A stretch of 64,000 nt of DNA from Breviolum minutum Mf 1.05b.01 (Eukaryota > Sar > Dinophyceae > Suessiales > Symbiodiniaceae). Under the pieces are notes generated by a model. It saw only the letters and a program-made list of their open reading frames with translations. It did no database searches and was not told the DNA's origin. The stretch's first letter is position 1. Each line of letters begins with the position of its first letter. Positions 21,360 through 32,349 of the stretch are shown here, in pieces. The DNA lies in assembly GCA_000507305.1 (NCBI GenBank), contig DF239023.1:198761-262760 (forward strand). The letters are read 5' to 3'. The translations under genes were made by a program, and so were the position numbers.

Positions 21360-21480
21360 CTTTTCGCCCCGCTGATCCGAGTTTTCCTAATATCTCCATC
21401 GACTGGTCAGACCCATCAATTTCAAATCTAAAACAAGCTGAAGCCACCGAGTCAGGAACGTTGATGTTTCAGTGGAGCAG
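21360..21480 (+). CDS. Coding-like island, possible exon (unknown)
   Basis: Within an open plus frame (21,293-21,574) the central part reads RPADPSFPNISIDWSDPSIS then NLKQAEATESG, compositionally protein-like. There are no motifs and no clear splice partners. Confidence 0.2.
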
Positions 21481-21574
21481 GTTGTGTGATTTTTCTTTTG
21501 CGATCAGGACTTGGAAAGTGGGGCATTACGTACTTTCCACTCACAAACAAAATATAGCACTTAGAACTCACTAG

Positions 21575-22920
21575 CTGACATCTTGGTTGGGGGGAGTTTA
21601 ACCGGATCTATCTCATGAGTTAATAGTATCTTCAACATATTTGTCACTTGGAATCTTTATTTAGGAGATGATATGATGGGAAATGTTAGGGTTTTTGTTC
21701 GATCCACCTAACAGCTCTCGCCCCTGAAAATCAGTGGTCCGGGAGAACAAATGTGTCTTTCCTTTTTTGGGCAAGAGTGGCTATTTTCAGGTGCACGTTT
21801 TTTTAATGTTAGTTTCAAGGAGGTTTACCTACAGATTCATGCAAAAAAAAATCAACCGACCATTCACGTCATGTCTAAAGACACCGTGCCAATTAAAACC
21901 TAAGGAATTGTGAATTGACACCCTGTTGGAACTATTTGGCACCCAAACTCGAAGGTCCAGGTAGGCAAAAATATACCATCCCATCAATCCTATATACATT
22001 CGAGACCAAACAATCATCCAAGTTTGGTCGTGGAAAAACCAAACATGATGTGAGGGCTACAACTGCTACTACTGATATTACTACTACATCCAATTGACAA
22101 GTTCATATTACAAGTTCATATTACTTGACAAAAACCTTGAAAAGACAGGTATACCTTATCAAAACCTAACTAGTTGTTTGTTTCAACCCCAGTTAAAGTT
22201 CAAAACCACCTAACGCTTCACATCCCACAATTGATCTTCCCAGTTTTCTGAGACTTTCCCTGGACTTCTAAACACCAAACCCACATGATGAGGTATGACT
22301 GGACCCCAAAAAACCAACCGAAAAGATCGAACTTCGGCAGGCATGACTGCAAGACTCCGGGCTCAAATGGAAGGTTGCTTGGAAGGCCTAGGGTTAGTAA
22401 TTCCTGGACAAAAAGCACCCCCACTGATAAATGAAGTACCTGAAAGAGGGGAACTTCCACACCTGAAACCCACCTTTTTGAAAAGACAAATCATATCAAA
22501 TCATCAATATGACTTTGGGAGGGAGTTATATGCCTGAGGGAACGATCACATATCCGACCTTGGGAAGAGGAAAATCATCTTCAAAAGTGCCGGCTGGTAG
22601 GAGATATGTTACTTTCTCTGGAGGGTATATATGATGCTGCTTTTCAGGGATATTGGAGTGACAATCATGTGTTTCAGGTCACCATGGATCCCAAATTCCG
22701 CCAGGACATCCCAAAAAACTCAGAGCCCCCCAGTCTTTTTCTTTGTTTGCAATCTTGTTGTGGCATGTGTCACGCACCCGGGCAACATCCGGCATGAGCT
22801 CGCGGTTTTCAGCACATCCAAATTGATGTTTGATTGACTTGTACTCAAACACAACAACTGATTTAAAGCCACGTCAAGCCTATGGAGTTTCGGGAAATTG
22901 GGCAGCACAAAAACAACACC
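21575..22920. other. No gene; decayed E/F-type element at 21,712-21,835
   Basis: CGCCCCTGAAAATCAG ... CTATTTTCAGGTGCACG ... TTAGTTTCAAGGAGGTTTA is a weakened inverted element. GGTATGACTGGACCCC and GGCATGACTGCAAGACTCC at 22,290-22,360 are family M words. The rest is unassigned. Confidence 0.4.
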
Positions 22921-22924
22921 ATGT

Positions 22925-22978
22925 AGTATATGTATATATATATACATACAAGGGTATATATATATATGTATATACATC
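22925..22978. repeat. AT-rich palindromic microsatellite
   Basis: GTATATGTATATATATATACATAC followed by GTATATATATATATGTATATACAT. Confidence 0.8.
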
Positions 22979-23130
22979 CTGTGTTTGCTCAGCCTCTTTG
23001 ATATGAAGCCCAATGAAATTCAAATGAATACTTTTTGGTATTAGCTGGTGCAGGAGGATTTTTGTCCCCAAACCGTATCAAATGTATCAGTATTGTATTC
23101 AAAATCAAGAATCATGGTAGAAACAAAGCC

Positions 23131-23243
23131 CTCCTAAGGATCATTGGACCCTCCAATGGAAGGGAGGGTCAACCTGTATGACGCAGGGGTGTTTGGGGGG
23201 GTCCTCAAAATAGTAGCCTGTTTTGAGGGGTTACTCTTAAGGG
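23131..23243. repeat. Family O element, decayed ends
   Basis: CCTAAGGATCATTGGACCC, CAATGGAAGGG, GCAGGGGTGTTTGGGGGGGTCC and TTTTGAGGGG follow the same order as the intact copy at 46.29 kb. Confidence 0.6.
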
Positions 23244-24170
23244 TCTGGATGTTTCAGAATCCGTAAAAACATCAGATTAAACAAATCCAAGCATGTTAAT
23301 AACTCCATATAACTCCCTATAGATCCAAGTACCTCCTAAGAAGATACTTTAGCCCCCAAATTGGTACCCTCAGTGCATTCCAAGCAGCTACTTGGATCCA
23401 GTGGGGACTTGGGGTTTCTAGCAGCATCTCTGGCATTCCGAAAAAAATGGGATGGGGGCAAGCCTGAAACCCTTTGTCAAAGAGAGGAGGTTGATGTCAC
23501 AAGGTATCTACAAAACTAACCACTGAAACCGCGAATCACTGAAACCGCTACTCCTTAGCACGCCACCGGCCCGCTTTTTTATTCTTCATCTGTACTGCTG
23601 CTAAATACCTATACTGTATCATCTTGAGTTGGTTAGCAGCTAGCATCAAAGCGCATAAAGTTAGACTTTATGCGATCAGTCCCTGACTGCACCCTAAATG
23701 GTTCTAGACTCTACATCCATTACTTGAAATCCGAGTCGATATCACGGTAAACAGAACATTGCTTGCATGCGGACATCTATATATATGACGTCAATAAAAA
23801 TGCTCGATGCGCAAAGCAAACATTAAAAAAAAAAACATGTTTCCTGAAAATAATGGTTTTGAAATGGTGGACACGTCTCTTCTTAGATATGGCATTGGGT
23901 GGCTTTGTTGAGACAAAACAACAACAATGATCCATGAAATGCTAGATCAAAAACAATGGTAGACCTGATTCGCCAGTCTACTACGCTCTGGTAAACATGG
24001 CGGCCTGGAATATCCCCAGATTTCAGTAGGAAATACATCGGCTCAATCCGGGTCCAAAACGCTATGTTGGTTTACCAAAGTGTTTTTTCTGATTGCAAAA
24101 CATGACCAATCCTTGAAGAGATGACGACCAAAGCAAGGCTTCTGTGCTCAAAACCCCTTTTGTAGAAACA
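23244..24170. other. No gene; hairpin at 23,651-23,674
   Basis: CGCATAAAG TTAGA CTTTATGCG is a perfect 9-bp stem with a 5-base loop. No surrounding RNA-gene features match it. The rest is unassigned. Confidence 0.4.
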
Positions 24171-24288
24171 TACCAAGTTGATGGCTGAAATCCCAAACAA
24201 CCACCTGGGATGGTGCTAAAACCCGTCGTAAAGAATGGGATATCTACAAGGCCTCAACTGGTTAGCCGGATTTCAGCCATCAACAGTA
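24171..24288. repeat. Family L element, distinct subtype
   Basis: AAGTTGATGGCTGAAATCC pairs with GGATTTCAGCCATCAACAG. Its arm carries GGCTGAAAT where other copies have GGAAGAAAT, with the change compensated on both arms. Confidence 0.85.
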
Positions 24289-24304
24289 TTAACATGTTCT
24301 GACG

Positions 24305-24990
24305 TAATTCTACTTGGATGTCCAAGTAAGGAAGTTAGGATCAATGGTGATCGGATCAATGGGTTGGATCACTAGAGACTTATCATTAGTCATTAGTCAA
24401 AATGGGAAGAAGGGTGAACATGAAAGAAAACATCTTCAAACCGCCACCTAGTCTTGTGAATTTCTCTGGGCCAAATAGTTCTTCACATGGTTCTCATGCC
24501 TGTGAAATCGAATGCACCTCCAAGAATATACATCCAAGATTTATATACCAGAAAAAAAAAACACATTTCAAGAATACGAGTTGATCCTTAATCCCTTCAA
24601 CCTATTCTCCATGTTTACTTATTTTTTTCGTCACCTAATATTCTCTACACTTAACGAACGTTCATTGCTTCACTATGCAGGCCGATCTTGAAATTGTTTT
24701 TCTGAGAAGTTTCCCATGGGGTCATTAAAGAGCAACCCATGGGACAGGAGCATAAACCTTGGTCCACTTGATCAAGAAATGGAATTCCATGAAAGCTTTG
24801 GTCATGCAATATTTGACGTACCAACGGATGTAAAAAGGCCTGGAAGTGGCCGGATTTCGCAGGTGATCGGATCAGTGGGTTATATTATGTATATATACTC
24901 CCAATAGAACCTATTTAAACGTAGGTGAAATAACCCATGAAAATCCGATCACCATTGATCCATCCACTTGCTGGCAAATCCAAGTAGTGC
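24305..24990. repeat. Two family B copies: left half (24,305-24,400) and diverged full copy (24,816-24,990)
   Basis: TACTTGGATGTCCAAGTAAGG then GTGATCGGATCAATGGG starts the first, which merges with a family D right half (ACCGCCACCTAG at 24,440). The second has GGTGATCGGATCAGTGGG and CCGATCACCATTGATCC with a CAAATCCAAGTA end. Confidence 0.55.
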
Positions 24991-25099
24991 TCGGGATTCT
25001 GAAATATTTTTTTCGCGAAATATGATCCATGATCAGGTCCATCATTCAAATCTAACTAGGAATGCATAGTGCATAGACAATCCAATTATAATCGACCCC

Positions 25100-25238
25100 T
25101 ACTCGGATCGATGTCTATGGTACTTAGGATCACTGGATTATGACCCCCTATAAGTAGTTTGTTTACGTCCCTTAAGTAGGTGAAATCAACCAACTTAGTG
25201 ACGATCGTTACGATCACTTCCAGCCGGACATCCCAGTA
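25100..25238. repeat. Family A element
   Basis: TACTCGGATCGATGTCTATGG at the left, CACTTCCAGCCGGACATCCCAGTA at the right. Contains GTTTACGTCCCTTAAGTAGG. Confidence 0.75.
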
Positions 25239-25289
25239 ATCTAAGATGTGCTTTTTGAGATCTGGGGAAATCGCTCCAAATTGCTCCCT

Positions 25290-25402
25290 ATTACATCCCT
25301 GAAAACTAACGGCTGGATACCCGAAATGATGGGCCTTGGAAAAGGTAACTACCCTTTAAACATTGCCATTTTGGGTATCTATGTTAGATTTCTGGGGTCT
25401 TA
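25290..25402. repeat. Family E element
   Basis: TACATCCCTGAAAACTAACGG and GTTAGATTTCTGGGGTCTTA are the ends. Inner ATACCCGAAATGATGGGCC and CATTTTGGGTATC pair. Confidence 0.7.
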
Positions 25403-25597
25403 TGGTTTTGGGAGTTTAGATACACAGCTTGCCTCCCAATCGCTCCATTTGAAGCACAAATCGCCAGTAAGTACTGCTGAAGGTCGCTTTTAAAAATGCC
25501 CAGCTAAAAAATCGTAACCTCCCCGGGTCCCCTAGTCTGGCATTTTGGCAGACCGAATCTAAAAATCAATGGCTGGAATCTAAAAATCACAAAAAAT

Positions 25598-25697
25598 CTG
25601 GTTGGTGGTTTCAACCCATCTGAAAAATATGAGTCAAATTGAAAATCTTCCCCAAAGTTCGGGATGAAAATAAAAAATATTTGAAACCACCACCTAG
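25598..25697. repeat. Family D element
   Basis: GGTTGGTGGTTTCAACCC ... CCCCAAAGTTCGGGATG ... ATATTTGAAACCACCACCTAG. Confidence 0.85.
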
Positions 25698-25907
25698 AGC
25701 ATCTTCCATCCACCTCCATCTTGAAGTTCCATCTTAAATTTCCCAGGTTTCATAAATGTCATGACTTCATCCTAGCGGCGTTTCTGCTCCCGCATTCAAA
25801 AAAATCCAGACGCGAAAAAACGCGTCTAAAGGCATTCATCGGTCATGATTCTAAGCTGATCAGTGGCCACAGCCCTCATTGTTTTGCTACCACTAGTCTT
25901 AGTGTCA

Positions 25908-26057
25908 TACTCGGATGTCCCGTTGGAAGTTAGGATCAAAGGTGATCGGATCAGTGGGATTTTTCACCCCAAGATACCCCATTTGCAAGTCGGTTATAAC
26001 TTATAACCCATTGATCCGATCACCATTGATGCTTACTTCCAACGGGACATCCAAGTA
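25908..26057. repeat. Family B element, best copy
   Basis: TACTCGGATGTCCCGTTGG and CTTCCAACGGGACATCCAAGTA are the outer arms. AAGGTGATCGGATCAGTGGG and CCCATTGATCCGATCACC continue the pairing inward, giving a long hairpin. Confidence 0.9.
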
Positions 26058-26141
26058 CCTTTTCACACTGGGCATATCATATTAGGTCCTTAAGCGTGAG
26101 GGATTTCCAAAGAACTGTCCAATCTTAGCTTAAGCAAATAG

Positions 26142-26244
26142 ATCCTGGAAATTTAATATAGCGCCTGAAAATAGGCCTTACCAAAAGGAAAGTAGTCTTC
26201 CAACCATCATTTGTTCAGGGGCTATGTTAAATTTTGGTGCTGTA
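26142..26244. repeat. Family E element
   Basis: GGAAATTTAATATAGCGCC and GGGGCTATGTTAAATTTTGG are the arms. The terminal ACACCCC is lost on the left. Confidence 0.65.
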
Positions 26245-26732
26245 ACTTGTGAATACTGGTGGTTTTTTAGCCTCCAAAACAAGGTCTAAAATCCTATCAA
26301 AACAGGGGTCATTTGGTTTCCAGGTATATATTAAATGTAACTGGGATGATTTTCGATTCAACTGATTTGTACGTCTATCAACTACTCTAGTCTCCCCTCT
26401 GTAGAAAGTGACATCCGCCAAAACTTCTACCTATACATCTATCTAAGAATTTCCCAACATAGCCCCGGGAACATAACCCAGACCCCCAACCAACAGTATA
26501 TGTCTGGGAATGTGTTTATGAGTCTATTTGTCGAAAAAGATACTGCACTATCAGCCACATCTTCTCAGAATGGCAATGGGACCTAAATACTTTGCTGAGG
26601 AGGTGATTGAACACCTTAATTAGGGAGGACAAGAATATATATATATATATATATATTATCGTCAAATATGTAGGCAACGACTACCACAGGGGTCCAATGG
26701 CGGACGCACCCCGAAAGTTTTACATTCAAGAA

Positions 26733-26849
26733 TACTGTTGATGGTTCAGAAATTAATCTAACCAGTTGAGGTTGGTAGTTTATCCCATTATTTCCAAGGT
26801 TTTATACATCCAAACGCTGGTTGTTTGGATTTCTGCACCAGCAACAGTA
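26733..26849. repeat. Family L element
   Basis: TACTGTTGATGGTTCAGAAAT and GGATTTCTGCACCAGCAACAGTA. The centre carries GTTTATCCCATTATTTCC, the inverse orientation of the 3.6 and 10.0 kb copies. Confidence 0.75.
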
Positions 26850-26937
26850 TGACTGGGTTCCTAAGGAATTTTCCCTCCTCATCATGAAAAATTCTCACAT
26901 GTGAACGGAGGCTGGGCTACGGATTTTGTTTCCGACC

Positions 26938-27034
26938 GATGCGGCTTTTGTACGGTGGTCAGCCCGGTGTCAGCATGGCACAAGTGATGATGGAATCACA
27001 GGAGACCTTCCCACGTGCTAACGTCGGAAACATC
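26938..27034 (+). CDS. Coding-like island, possible exon (unknown)
   Basis: From ATG at about 26,939 a plus frame reads MRLLYGGQPGVSMAQVMMES then QETFPRANVGN before running into a family A element. CpG-rich DNA. A related string (CCGATGCGTTTTTATGG ... GTCAGCATGGCA) occurs near 36,545-36,598, so this may be part of an unrecognised dispersed sequence. Confidence 0.25.
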
Positions 27035-27168
27035 TACGTAGGGGTGGACCCATGGAAGTTAGTAATGATTCGTTAGTAAGTTGGTTTATTTCACCTACTT
27101 AAGGGACGAAAATAACCTACTTAGGGTGAAATAACCCAGTTACTAAGTACCAGCAGGACATCCAAGTA
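27035..27168. repeat. Family A element
   Basis: TGGACCCATGGAAGTTAGTAA at the left, GTACCAGCAGGACATCCAAGTA at the right. CTACTTAAGGGACGAAAATAACC lies inside. Confidence 0.7.
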
Positions 27169-27720
27169 TGGACCAACCATCTATGTTATTCGAATCGTTG
27201 ACTTCCATGGTAGTGAACCAAGCCGCAAAGGCGTGAAAGATTTTGTTCAACCAAAGTACCTTGTAGGATTTCAGCGTAAATCCCGTTATTTGTTACTTGG
27301 ATGGACATAAAACTCAGTTTTCAAAAATACCTTTTTCTTAGATGTACTTAAAAATGCTGGTTGGAAGAACGTATATATAAATAAACAGTAAAAGACACAT
27401 TCCACAAATTATGATTTCATGGTGATGAACTACCTGATAGGAAGTAAACCATATCTTTTTTAAAAGTAGGTCCCCAAGTATTGTGGGGATACCAGGCAAC
27501 CAATCACTTTTATGAAATCAGCATTCAAAAAGAACATGTGGGTACCTTTCGAAGAGTAGCTGGCAGTATGTTTCCTAAATCTTCGCCCATGAGACCTATA
27601 TAACCCATATATAGTAGGGACATGGTGGTACAAATTTAAGGTACTCCCGCAAGGGGGCCCAAATTTTCTGTTTGAAACACATGTCCATTTGAGCTACGAA
27701 AAACACCCTCCTACTTTCCA
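27169..27720. other. No feature recognised
   Basis: No credible frame or repeat arm seen. Confidence 0.4.
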
Positions 27721-27824
27721 TTATACTGGCTGGTTGATAGGGATCCTTATGTTGGCTTATTAAAATCCCCATAAAATTGCGTAGTATAATCCCTTATATA
27801 ACCTAACCAACCAGGGTTTTTTTC
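27721..27824. repeat. Family J element
   Basis: TATACTGGCTGGTTGATAGGG pairs with CCTTATATAACCTAACCAACCAG. Both flanks (TACTTTCCAT and GGGTTTTTTTCATTGCTCA) are conserved between copies, so the mobile unit is probably larger than the paired arms. Confidence 0.7.
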
Positions 27825-28682
27825 ATTGCTCATTTCAACTGGTACCACAAAAGATGCCTTCAAGCCCTCATCCGTCTCCATCATCCGTCGCAGAGATTTC
27901 GCCATCATCTGTCGACTTTGCTATGCCGCTGCAAACTTGTTGATTGAAACAGGGAAATCATGTCATTCCGAGCCATCATTCTAAGTAGCCAAAAGAAAAC
28001 ACGTTTTCTTTTTCCCTGTTTTAAGTTTTAACAGACTGTTTTGGGGTGTCTCTCTACCGTAGCTGAATTATAACTATATACCTTTGGACCTCGAAACCAT
28101 TAAACATGATGGTTTTAAGGCCTGAAGATATGGTAGTAACAGCTAACCCATGCTAGCCAACCCAAGCCAGCCACAACGGAAAAAAATATCTTCCTCCATC
28201 ATTCAGAAGTGAACAATTGCTTTACCCCACGACTATTGTTTCCTTGCTCGTGACATCTAGTCATAGAGGTGGTTTCAATGTTTGGATGGTATGTTTTTTT
28301 GGGGGAAAGTCATGTCAAACCTCAGTCTCGCTGGTCCTCGATGTCTAGGGTTTCACGCTTATGTTATGTGATTTTCCACTTCCATGATTTTGGCAGGGAA
28401 TGTCTCCTTGTTCCAGATTCCCTGAAGTTGCGGCATGTTTTCAAAAAGTGGCTGCACCATGGGAACTAACAACTTTCCTTGATTTCTATGGGTTATTTTT
28501 AAACAAAACATGCTAAGGCCTTAAACCCATCAATTTTCCCATGCCCTGGGGTCCAAAGGTAGATTCTTTGCTTGTCTTTGGCATGGCTTTTGAAAGGAAA
28601 CTCATTGAATCTTCCGCCCACAACAGGAGCTGGAAAAGCTATTCTCAGCTGGTGGTTTGGCGCCCTTACCGATTTTGAAAGA
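27825..28682. other. No feature recognised
   Basis: The open frame at 28,269-28,469 has no motif. The rest is unassigned. Confidence 0.4.
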
Positions 28683-28776
28683 TACCCTCCAGGGAATTAA
28701 CATATCCCCCTTATAAGGCATATTTGAAGATGATTTTCCTTTTCCCCAGGTGGGATATGTTAGTTTCCTGGAGGGC
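28683..28776. repeat. Family F element, GGGAATTAACATATCCC subtype
   Basis: TACCCTCCAGGGAATTAACAT and ATGTTAGTTTCCTGGAGGGCA are the ends. AAGATGATTTTCCTTTTCCCC is shared with the 38.8 kb copy. Confidence 0.8.
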
Positions 28777-28969
28777 ATGCGCCAAACAAAGTGGGAGTTT
28801 TGTTTACCCATTAAAACGATAAATATTTGCAACCACCAAAACCAAGGCATGATTGGAGACTTTTGGAAGACTAGGCTGTTGGTCCCCATAGAAAAGATTA
28901 TTTTTTGTGTTTAGAGCTTGTTGTTGTTTGTAAAACATGGGTAACAAAACACAAATGAATGGATTGTCT

Positions 28970-29130
28970 GTCCTTGTTGTTGTATGTTGTTGTTGCTGCT
29001 GTTGCTGTACAGTAGATGTTGTTGTCGTCGTTGTTGTTGTTGTCGTTGCTGTTGTTGATTGTTTATTGTGAATTGTTTATTATTGGTTTTTGCTGGTTGC
29101 TTCTTGATTGTTTATTGTTTGTTGTTCCTT
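28970..29130. repeat. TTG-rich microsatellite (GTTGTTGTTGTCG...)
   Basis: Imperfect GTT units with GCT and GTC variants, grading into GATTGTTTATTG repeats. Confidence 0.85.
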
Positions 29131-29144
29131 CATGTCGTAATAAC

Positions 29145-29532
29145 AACATCCAAAAAACGGCTGGTCGGTGCCACGAATCTCCCTGCTCCGTCAGAAGTCA
29201 CCACGGGTGCAGGTCTGCCAAACACACAAGACCAGGCACTTCTGGTTGGTTTTGGTATCTGAGGAAAGATCTTTGGTCAGGTAGTTGATTTGGTATGTGG
29301 TTGATTTTGTATCTGGTTGATTTGGATTGATTTTGTATATGGTTGATTTGGGTTGATTTGGTATGTGGTTGATTTGGTATCTGGTAAGTTTGGTTCCTCA
29401 GAGGGCAATCGTTCGAATGTTCCTATGGAGGAGTCGTCGCGTAACGATTATGTACGCGTGCTCGAAGATCGACAGCGTCCGCAGCGAGCGTACGAGCTTT
29501 GTTTGTTGGAGACGTGTTTTGACGACCATTGA
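29145..29532 (+). CDS. Possible two-exon gene fragment, unknown protein
   Basis: Two plus-strand islands look coding. The first (about 29,145-29,255) reads GATNLPAPSEVTTGAGLPNT then QDQALLVGF and ends at a donor-like TTTTG/GTATCTG. The second (about 29,400-29,532) follows the acceptor-like TTGGTTCCTCAG, reads EGNRSNVPMEESSRNDYVRV then LEDRQRPQRAYELCLLETCF, and stops at TGA 29,530-29,532. It is CpG-rich and acid/base balanced. A diverged TTG/GATTTGG tandem repeat fills the space between. Splicing and linkage are inference, and no family is recognised. Confidence 0.3.
29270..29395. repeat. Imperfect tandem repeat (GTTGATTTGGTATGTG unit)
   Basis: About seven units of 12-17 bp such as TGGTTGATTTTGTATC and TGGTTGATTTGGTATC in succession. 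Confidence 0.75.
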
Positions 29533-30317
29533 GATATTTCATGCATATTGTACATATTATTGCGAAAAATCAATGGTCAAGCAAAAACCCTAGAATGGAC
29601 TGTTTACCATGTGATTCTTCTCATTTCAATGGGGTTTGGGTAGAGATAATACTTTTGAGAAAGCTCCCCCTACACACTGCGCGTAAGATTTGCATGTATA
29701 GATATAGCAAACATATAAACACGCACACATACTGACATGCGCAATCTCTATCTAGCACTTCCTTGCAATTCTTGTATTTCCAAGGGTATTTCTCAATCTA
29801 TTTCAGGAAAGTCTCTGTAAAAAATCAACACCCAACACTTCTGCATGAAGGGAACGTGCTTCCAAGAATATTCCAATGGACCCCTGAACCATACCCCAGG
29901 TACCCCAAAATGCAAATATGGAAGGATTTCCTTCATAAACAGTCTGGGGTATGTTGCACAAGTATTTCGGAAGAGTCTCACTCCACCACCACAAATTGCC
30001 AACTTGGAAAAAGGAAAAGTATCTGAACCAAACCTTCATGTTTGGCTTCCATACGTTCAATTTCAGGGGTGTATGAGTCAAACTTCTTTGATTGTTCTTC
30101 TGGCTGCTGCTGAAAAGTTGCTGTCGAAAAGTGGAATAATCCAAATCCAAGTCTCGCGTCGAGGGATGGATCTGCAGGAAAATGCCCGTTTTACCCACCA
30201 GTGTGGTTTCGATATCAGACCAGCGATGACTCGATGACTTGTCGTTGAGGTTTGATTAGTCTGGTGTAAAATTCGAAATTTAAGCGCAAATGAAAGCTTT
30301 GACATATATACCCTACA
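29533..30317. other. No gene; decayed E/F-type element near 29,980-30,075
   Basis: CTCCACCACCACAAATTGCC ... CAATTTCAGGGGTGTATGAG resembles an E/F element. Overlapping open frames on both strands across 29,800-30,240 lack motifs. Confidence 0.35.
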
Positions 30318-30460
30318 TACTTGGAGGATCACATACGTACTTAGTAAGTGGTTACTTAAGGAGGTAAAGCAACCCATTTATAACGAGACTAACCCGATCT
30401 TTAGCGGACAACAATCATCACCATGGTTATTAACCACTTACAAGACTATCCTCCAAGTGC
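30318..30460. repeat. Family C element
   Basis: TACTTGGAGGATCACATACG and ACAAGACTATCCTCCAAGTG. The interior has CCATTTATAACGAGACTAACCC and ACCATGGTTATTAACCAC. Confidence 0.75.
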
Positions 30461-30567
30461 ACCCCCGAAATTGAACATAGCCGCTGAAAAATGATGATTC
30501 AAAAAACTACTTTCCTCTTAAACTGGTCCCTTTTCAGGGCTGAGCTGGGACCAACTTCGGGGGTGTA
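30459..30567. repeat. Family E element abutting a family C element
   Basis: GCACCCCCGAAATTGAACATAG at the left and ACCAACTTCGGGGGTGTA at the right. GCCGCTGAAAAATG and CCCTTTTCAGGGC pair inside. Confidence 0.7.
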
Positions 30568-30604
30568 GTCGACATACCGCTTTGTATCGGTGCGAGTTTG
30601 GACC

Positions 30605-30885
30605 CACTTGGAGGATCATCCCATGACGGACGGAAGTAGTTAGTAACCATGGTGATCGTAAGTCCCCAAGACCTGGGGTTATTCCCCTTCCAAATGGCCC
30701 AGCTCCATGGCTTGTAAATTTAAATGGGGGTTACTAACCACTTACTAACTGGGATGATCCTCCAAGTAAAGGCCTAAAGGCCTTTCGCCTCCCCTCAGGT
30801 CTTGTGAGTTTGCAAGTTCAAACTCACACCCACCTACCAAATCCTACCAACAGGTTTGGTATGACGCCTGGAAGACTAGGGATAT
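30605..30885. repeat. Family C element (30,605-30,768) and family M half (30,797-30,885)
   Basis: CACTTGGAGGATCATCCCATG and CTGGGATGATCCTCCAAGTA bound the C copy, which carries the GACGGACGGAAGTAG left-arm variant also at 34.0 and 48.5 kb. GGTATGACGCCTGGAAGACTAGGG closes the M fragment. Confidence 0.8.
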
Positions 30886-31224
30886 AATCTATATGCAACA
30901 AATGGGTTGTTTGGTGTGGATCTGTATGCAGGTGCATACACCACATACGTAAACACTAAATATCCACAAAAGTGCCATAAAGAATGAGTCTCTCTGGAAG
31001 ATTTAATAATTGATATTTGACCATCCTACATCTACACTCGCCAACAACTAACATCAAACCTGAAATTTGTACACCTTCAAAGGGGTTCCCAACTAAAACC
31101 CTAATTAGATGGTGATTTGACAACGCTGAAAAGCCGAACCTTTTGGGCACCCCTGAAGCGAAGGGTGCTGGCATATATATATATATATGGAGGTATAATC
31201 AATGGAGTTTCCTGGTTCCGTTAA

Positions 31225-31341
31225 TAGGTGGTAGGTAGCATATAATCACCCAATTGGCAATATATACCACTTATATTTATATACCACTTACATACCACTT
31301 ATATATTGCCAATTGGGTGATTATATGCTACCTACCACCTA
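31225..31341. repeat. Perfect 42-bp inverted repeat with 33-bp spacer
   Basis: 31,225-31,266 (starting TAGGTGGTAGGTAGCATAT) is the exact reverse complement of 31,300-31,341, with no mismatch in 42 bases. The spacer holds three CCACTTA(T/C)AT words. It has the TA-bounded ends of the other elements but matches none of their terminal sequences. Confidence 0.95.
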
Positions 31342-31506
31342 GCAAGTGAACCAAAAACCACCATTGATATAACCCACTGATTCTACCTCACCTTTGATCC
31401 AATCGCACTTCCAATCCAAACAAAACATCTAAGTTTGGGAGATTTGATATGGTTTGATATATGAATTTGTTGCACCCACCTGCAATTCATGTAGAAAGTT
31501 CATGAA

Positions 31507-31610
31507 CCCATGCCGAATCCATGTATGGTATATATGTCTATATATACCTATAATTCGGTTGATTTTTTTTTTAATGTAGGTATAAACATACCATACATGG
31601 GTCCTATGGG
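31507..31610. repeat. Family G element
   Basis: CCGAATCCATGTATGGTATAT pairs with ATACCATACATGGGTCC. A T(10) run and AATGTAGGTATAAAC lie to the right of centre. Confidence 0.75.
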
Positions 31611-32219
31611 ATATATAATGGGGCAAATGGGTAAACTATTAGTTTCAACTCATTTTTAAGTGGTTAAAGTAGTCGGAGTTCTGAACCATCAGCAGTACTT
31701 ACCGGGGTACAAAAATAGTTTGGGGGGACTTGTGTTGAGCAACGGCAACACAACCCCTATGACGTTCCGTGATACTGATACTGATTAGACTGACTGGTTC
31801 AGGTTCCGGAACTCTTTACAATGGCTTAATAATAATAGAAATAATAATAATAGAAATAGTATAATAATAGTCCATATGTTATAACTTGGTAGTATTTCAT
31901 CACCAAGTTAACAGCAAAAAAAACAAAGGTTGTTTTGCTCACTGCTCCATTCCCCAAAAGTGGTGTTTGTGACCTGGTCGTGTTTTTGAACCAAGATCCC
32001 GCTGGTCAGAAAACGAGAGGCGTTTTCTTATTTTTTTTCTTAAGCAACACTTGACCAGCATGATTTATGGTGGAGCCTTCCGGCGGAGTTGGCTAGGCTC
32101 GCAATTCCCACGTTGTGAATAGGATGCAAACAAAGTGGGCCCAAAATCCGGGCTGGTGATTAGGGATCAACAAACACATGATAGTCGATTGTGCAAACAA
32201 ATTCATCCGTGAATATAAC
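31611..32219. other. No gene; AAT-rich microsatellite at 31,830-31,875
   Basis: ATAATAATAGAAATAATAATAATAG is the only repetitive part. GACCTGGTCGTGTTTTTGAACC (31,971-31,992) is a family K word. Confidence 0.45.
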
Positions 32220-32349
32220 GGCTGGGATGTCCCAGGAGGTTTGTAAAAGATTACTAAGTGGATTATCAACCTGAATATACTCCGTTTATAAGTGAATTCG
32301 AACCCATTTACTTACAGTACCTTTTATTAACTTACATCCCGGGACATGT
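32220..32349. repeat. Family A element, diverged
   Basis: GGCTGGGATGTCCCAGGAGG at the left and AACTTACATCCCGGGACAT at the right bound TACTAAGTGGATTAT and CCGTTTATAAGTG words. Confidence 0.55.

Noticed and set aside
23560-23700. Possible small nuclear RNA around the CGCATAAAG hairpin
   Set aside because: The stem-loop is real but no Sm site, U5 loop or other conserved snRNA sequence is recognisable beside it.
29803-30237. Overlapping 130-codon frames on both strands
   Set aside because: Opposing frames of similar length with no motif and a decayed E/F-type repeat inside suggest chance.
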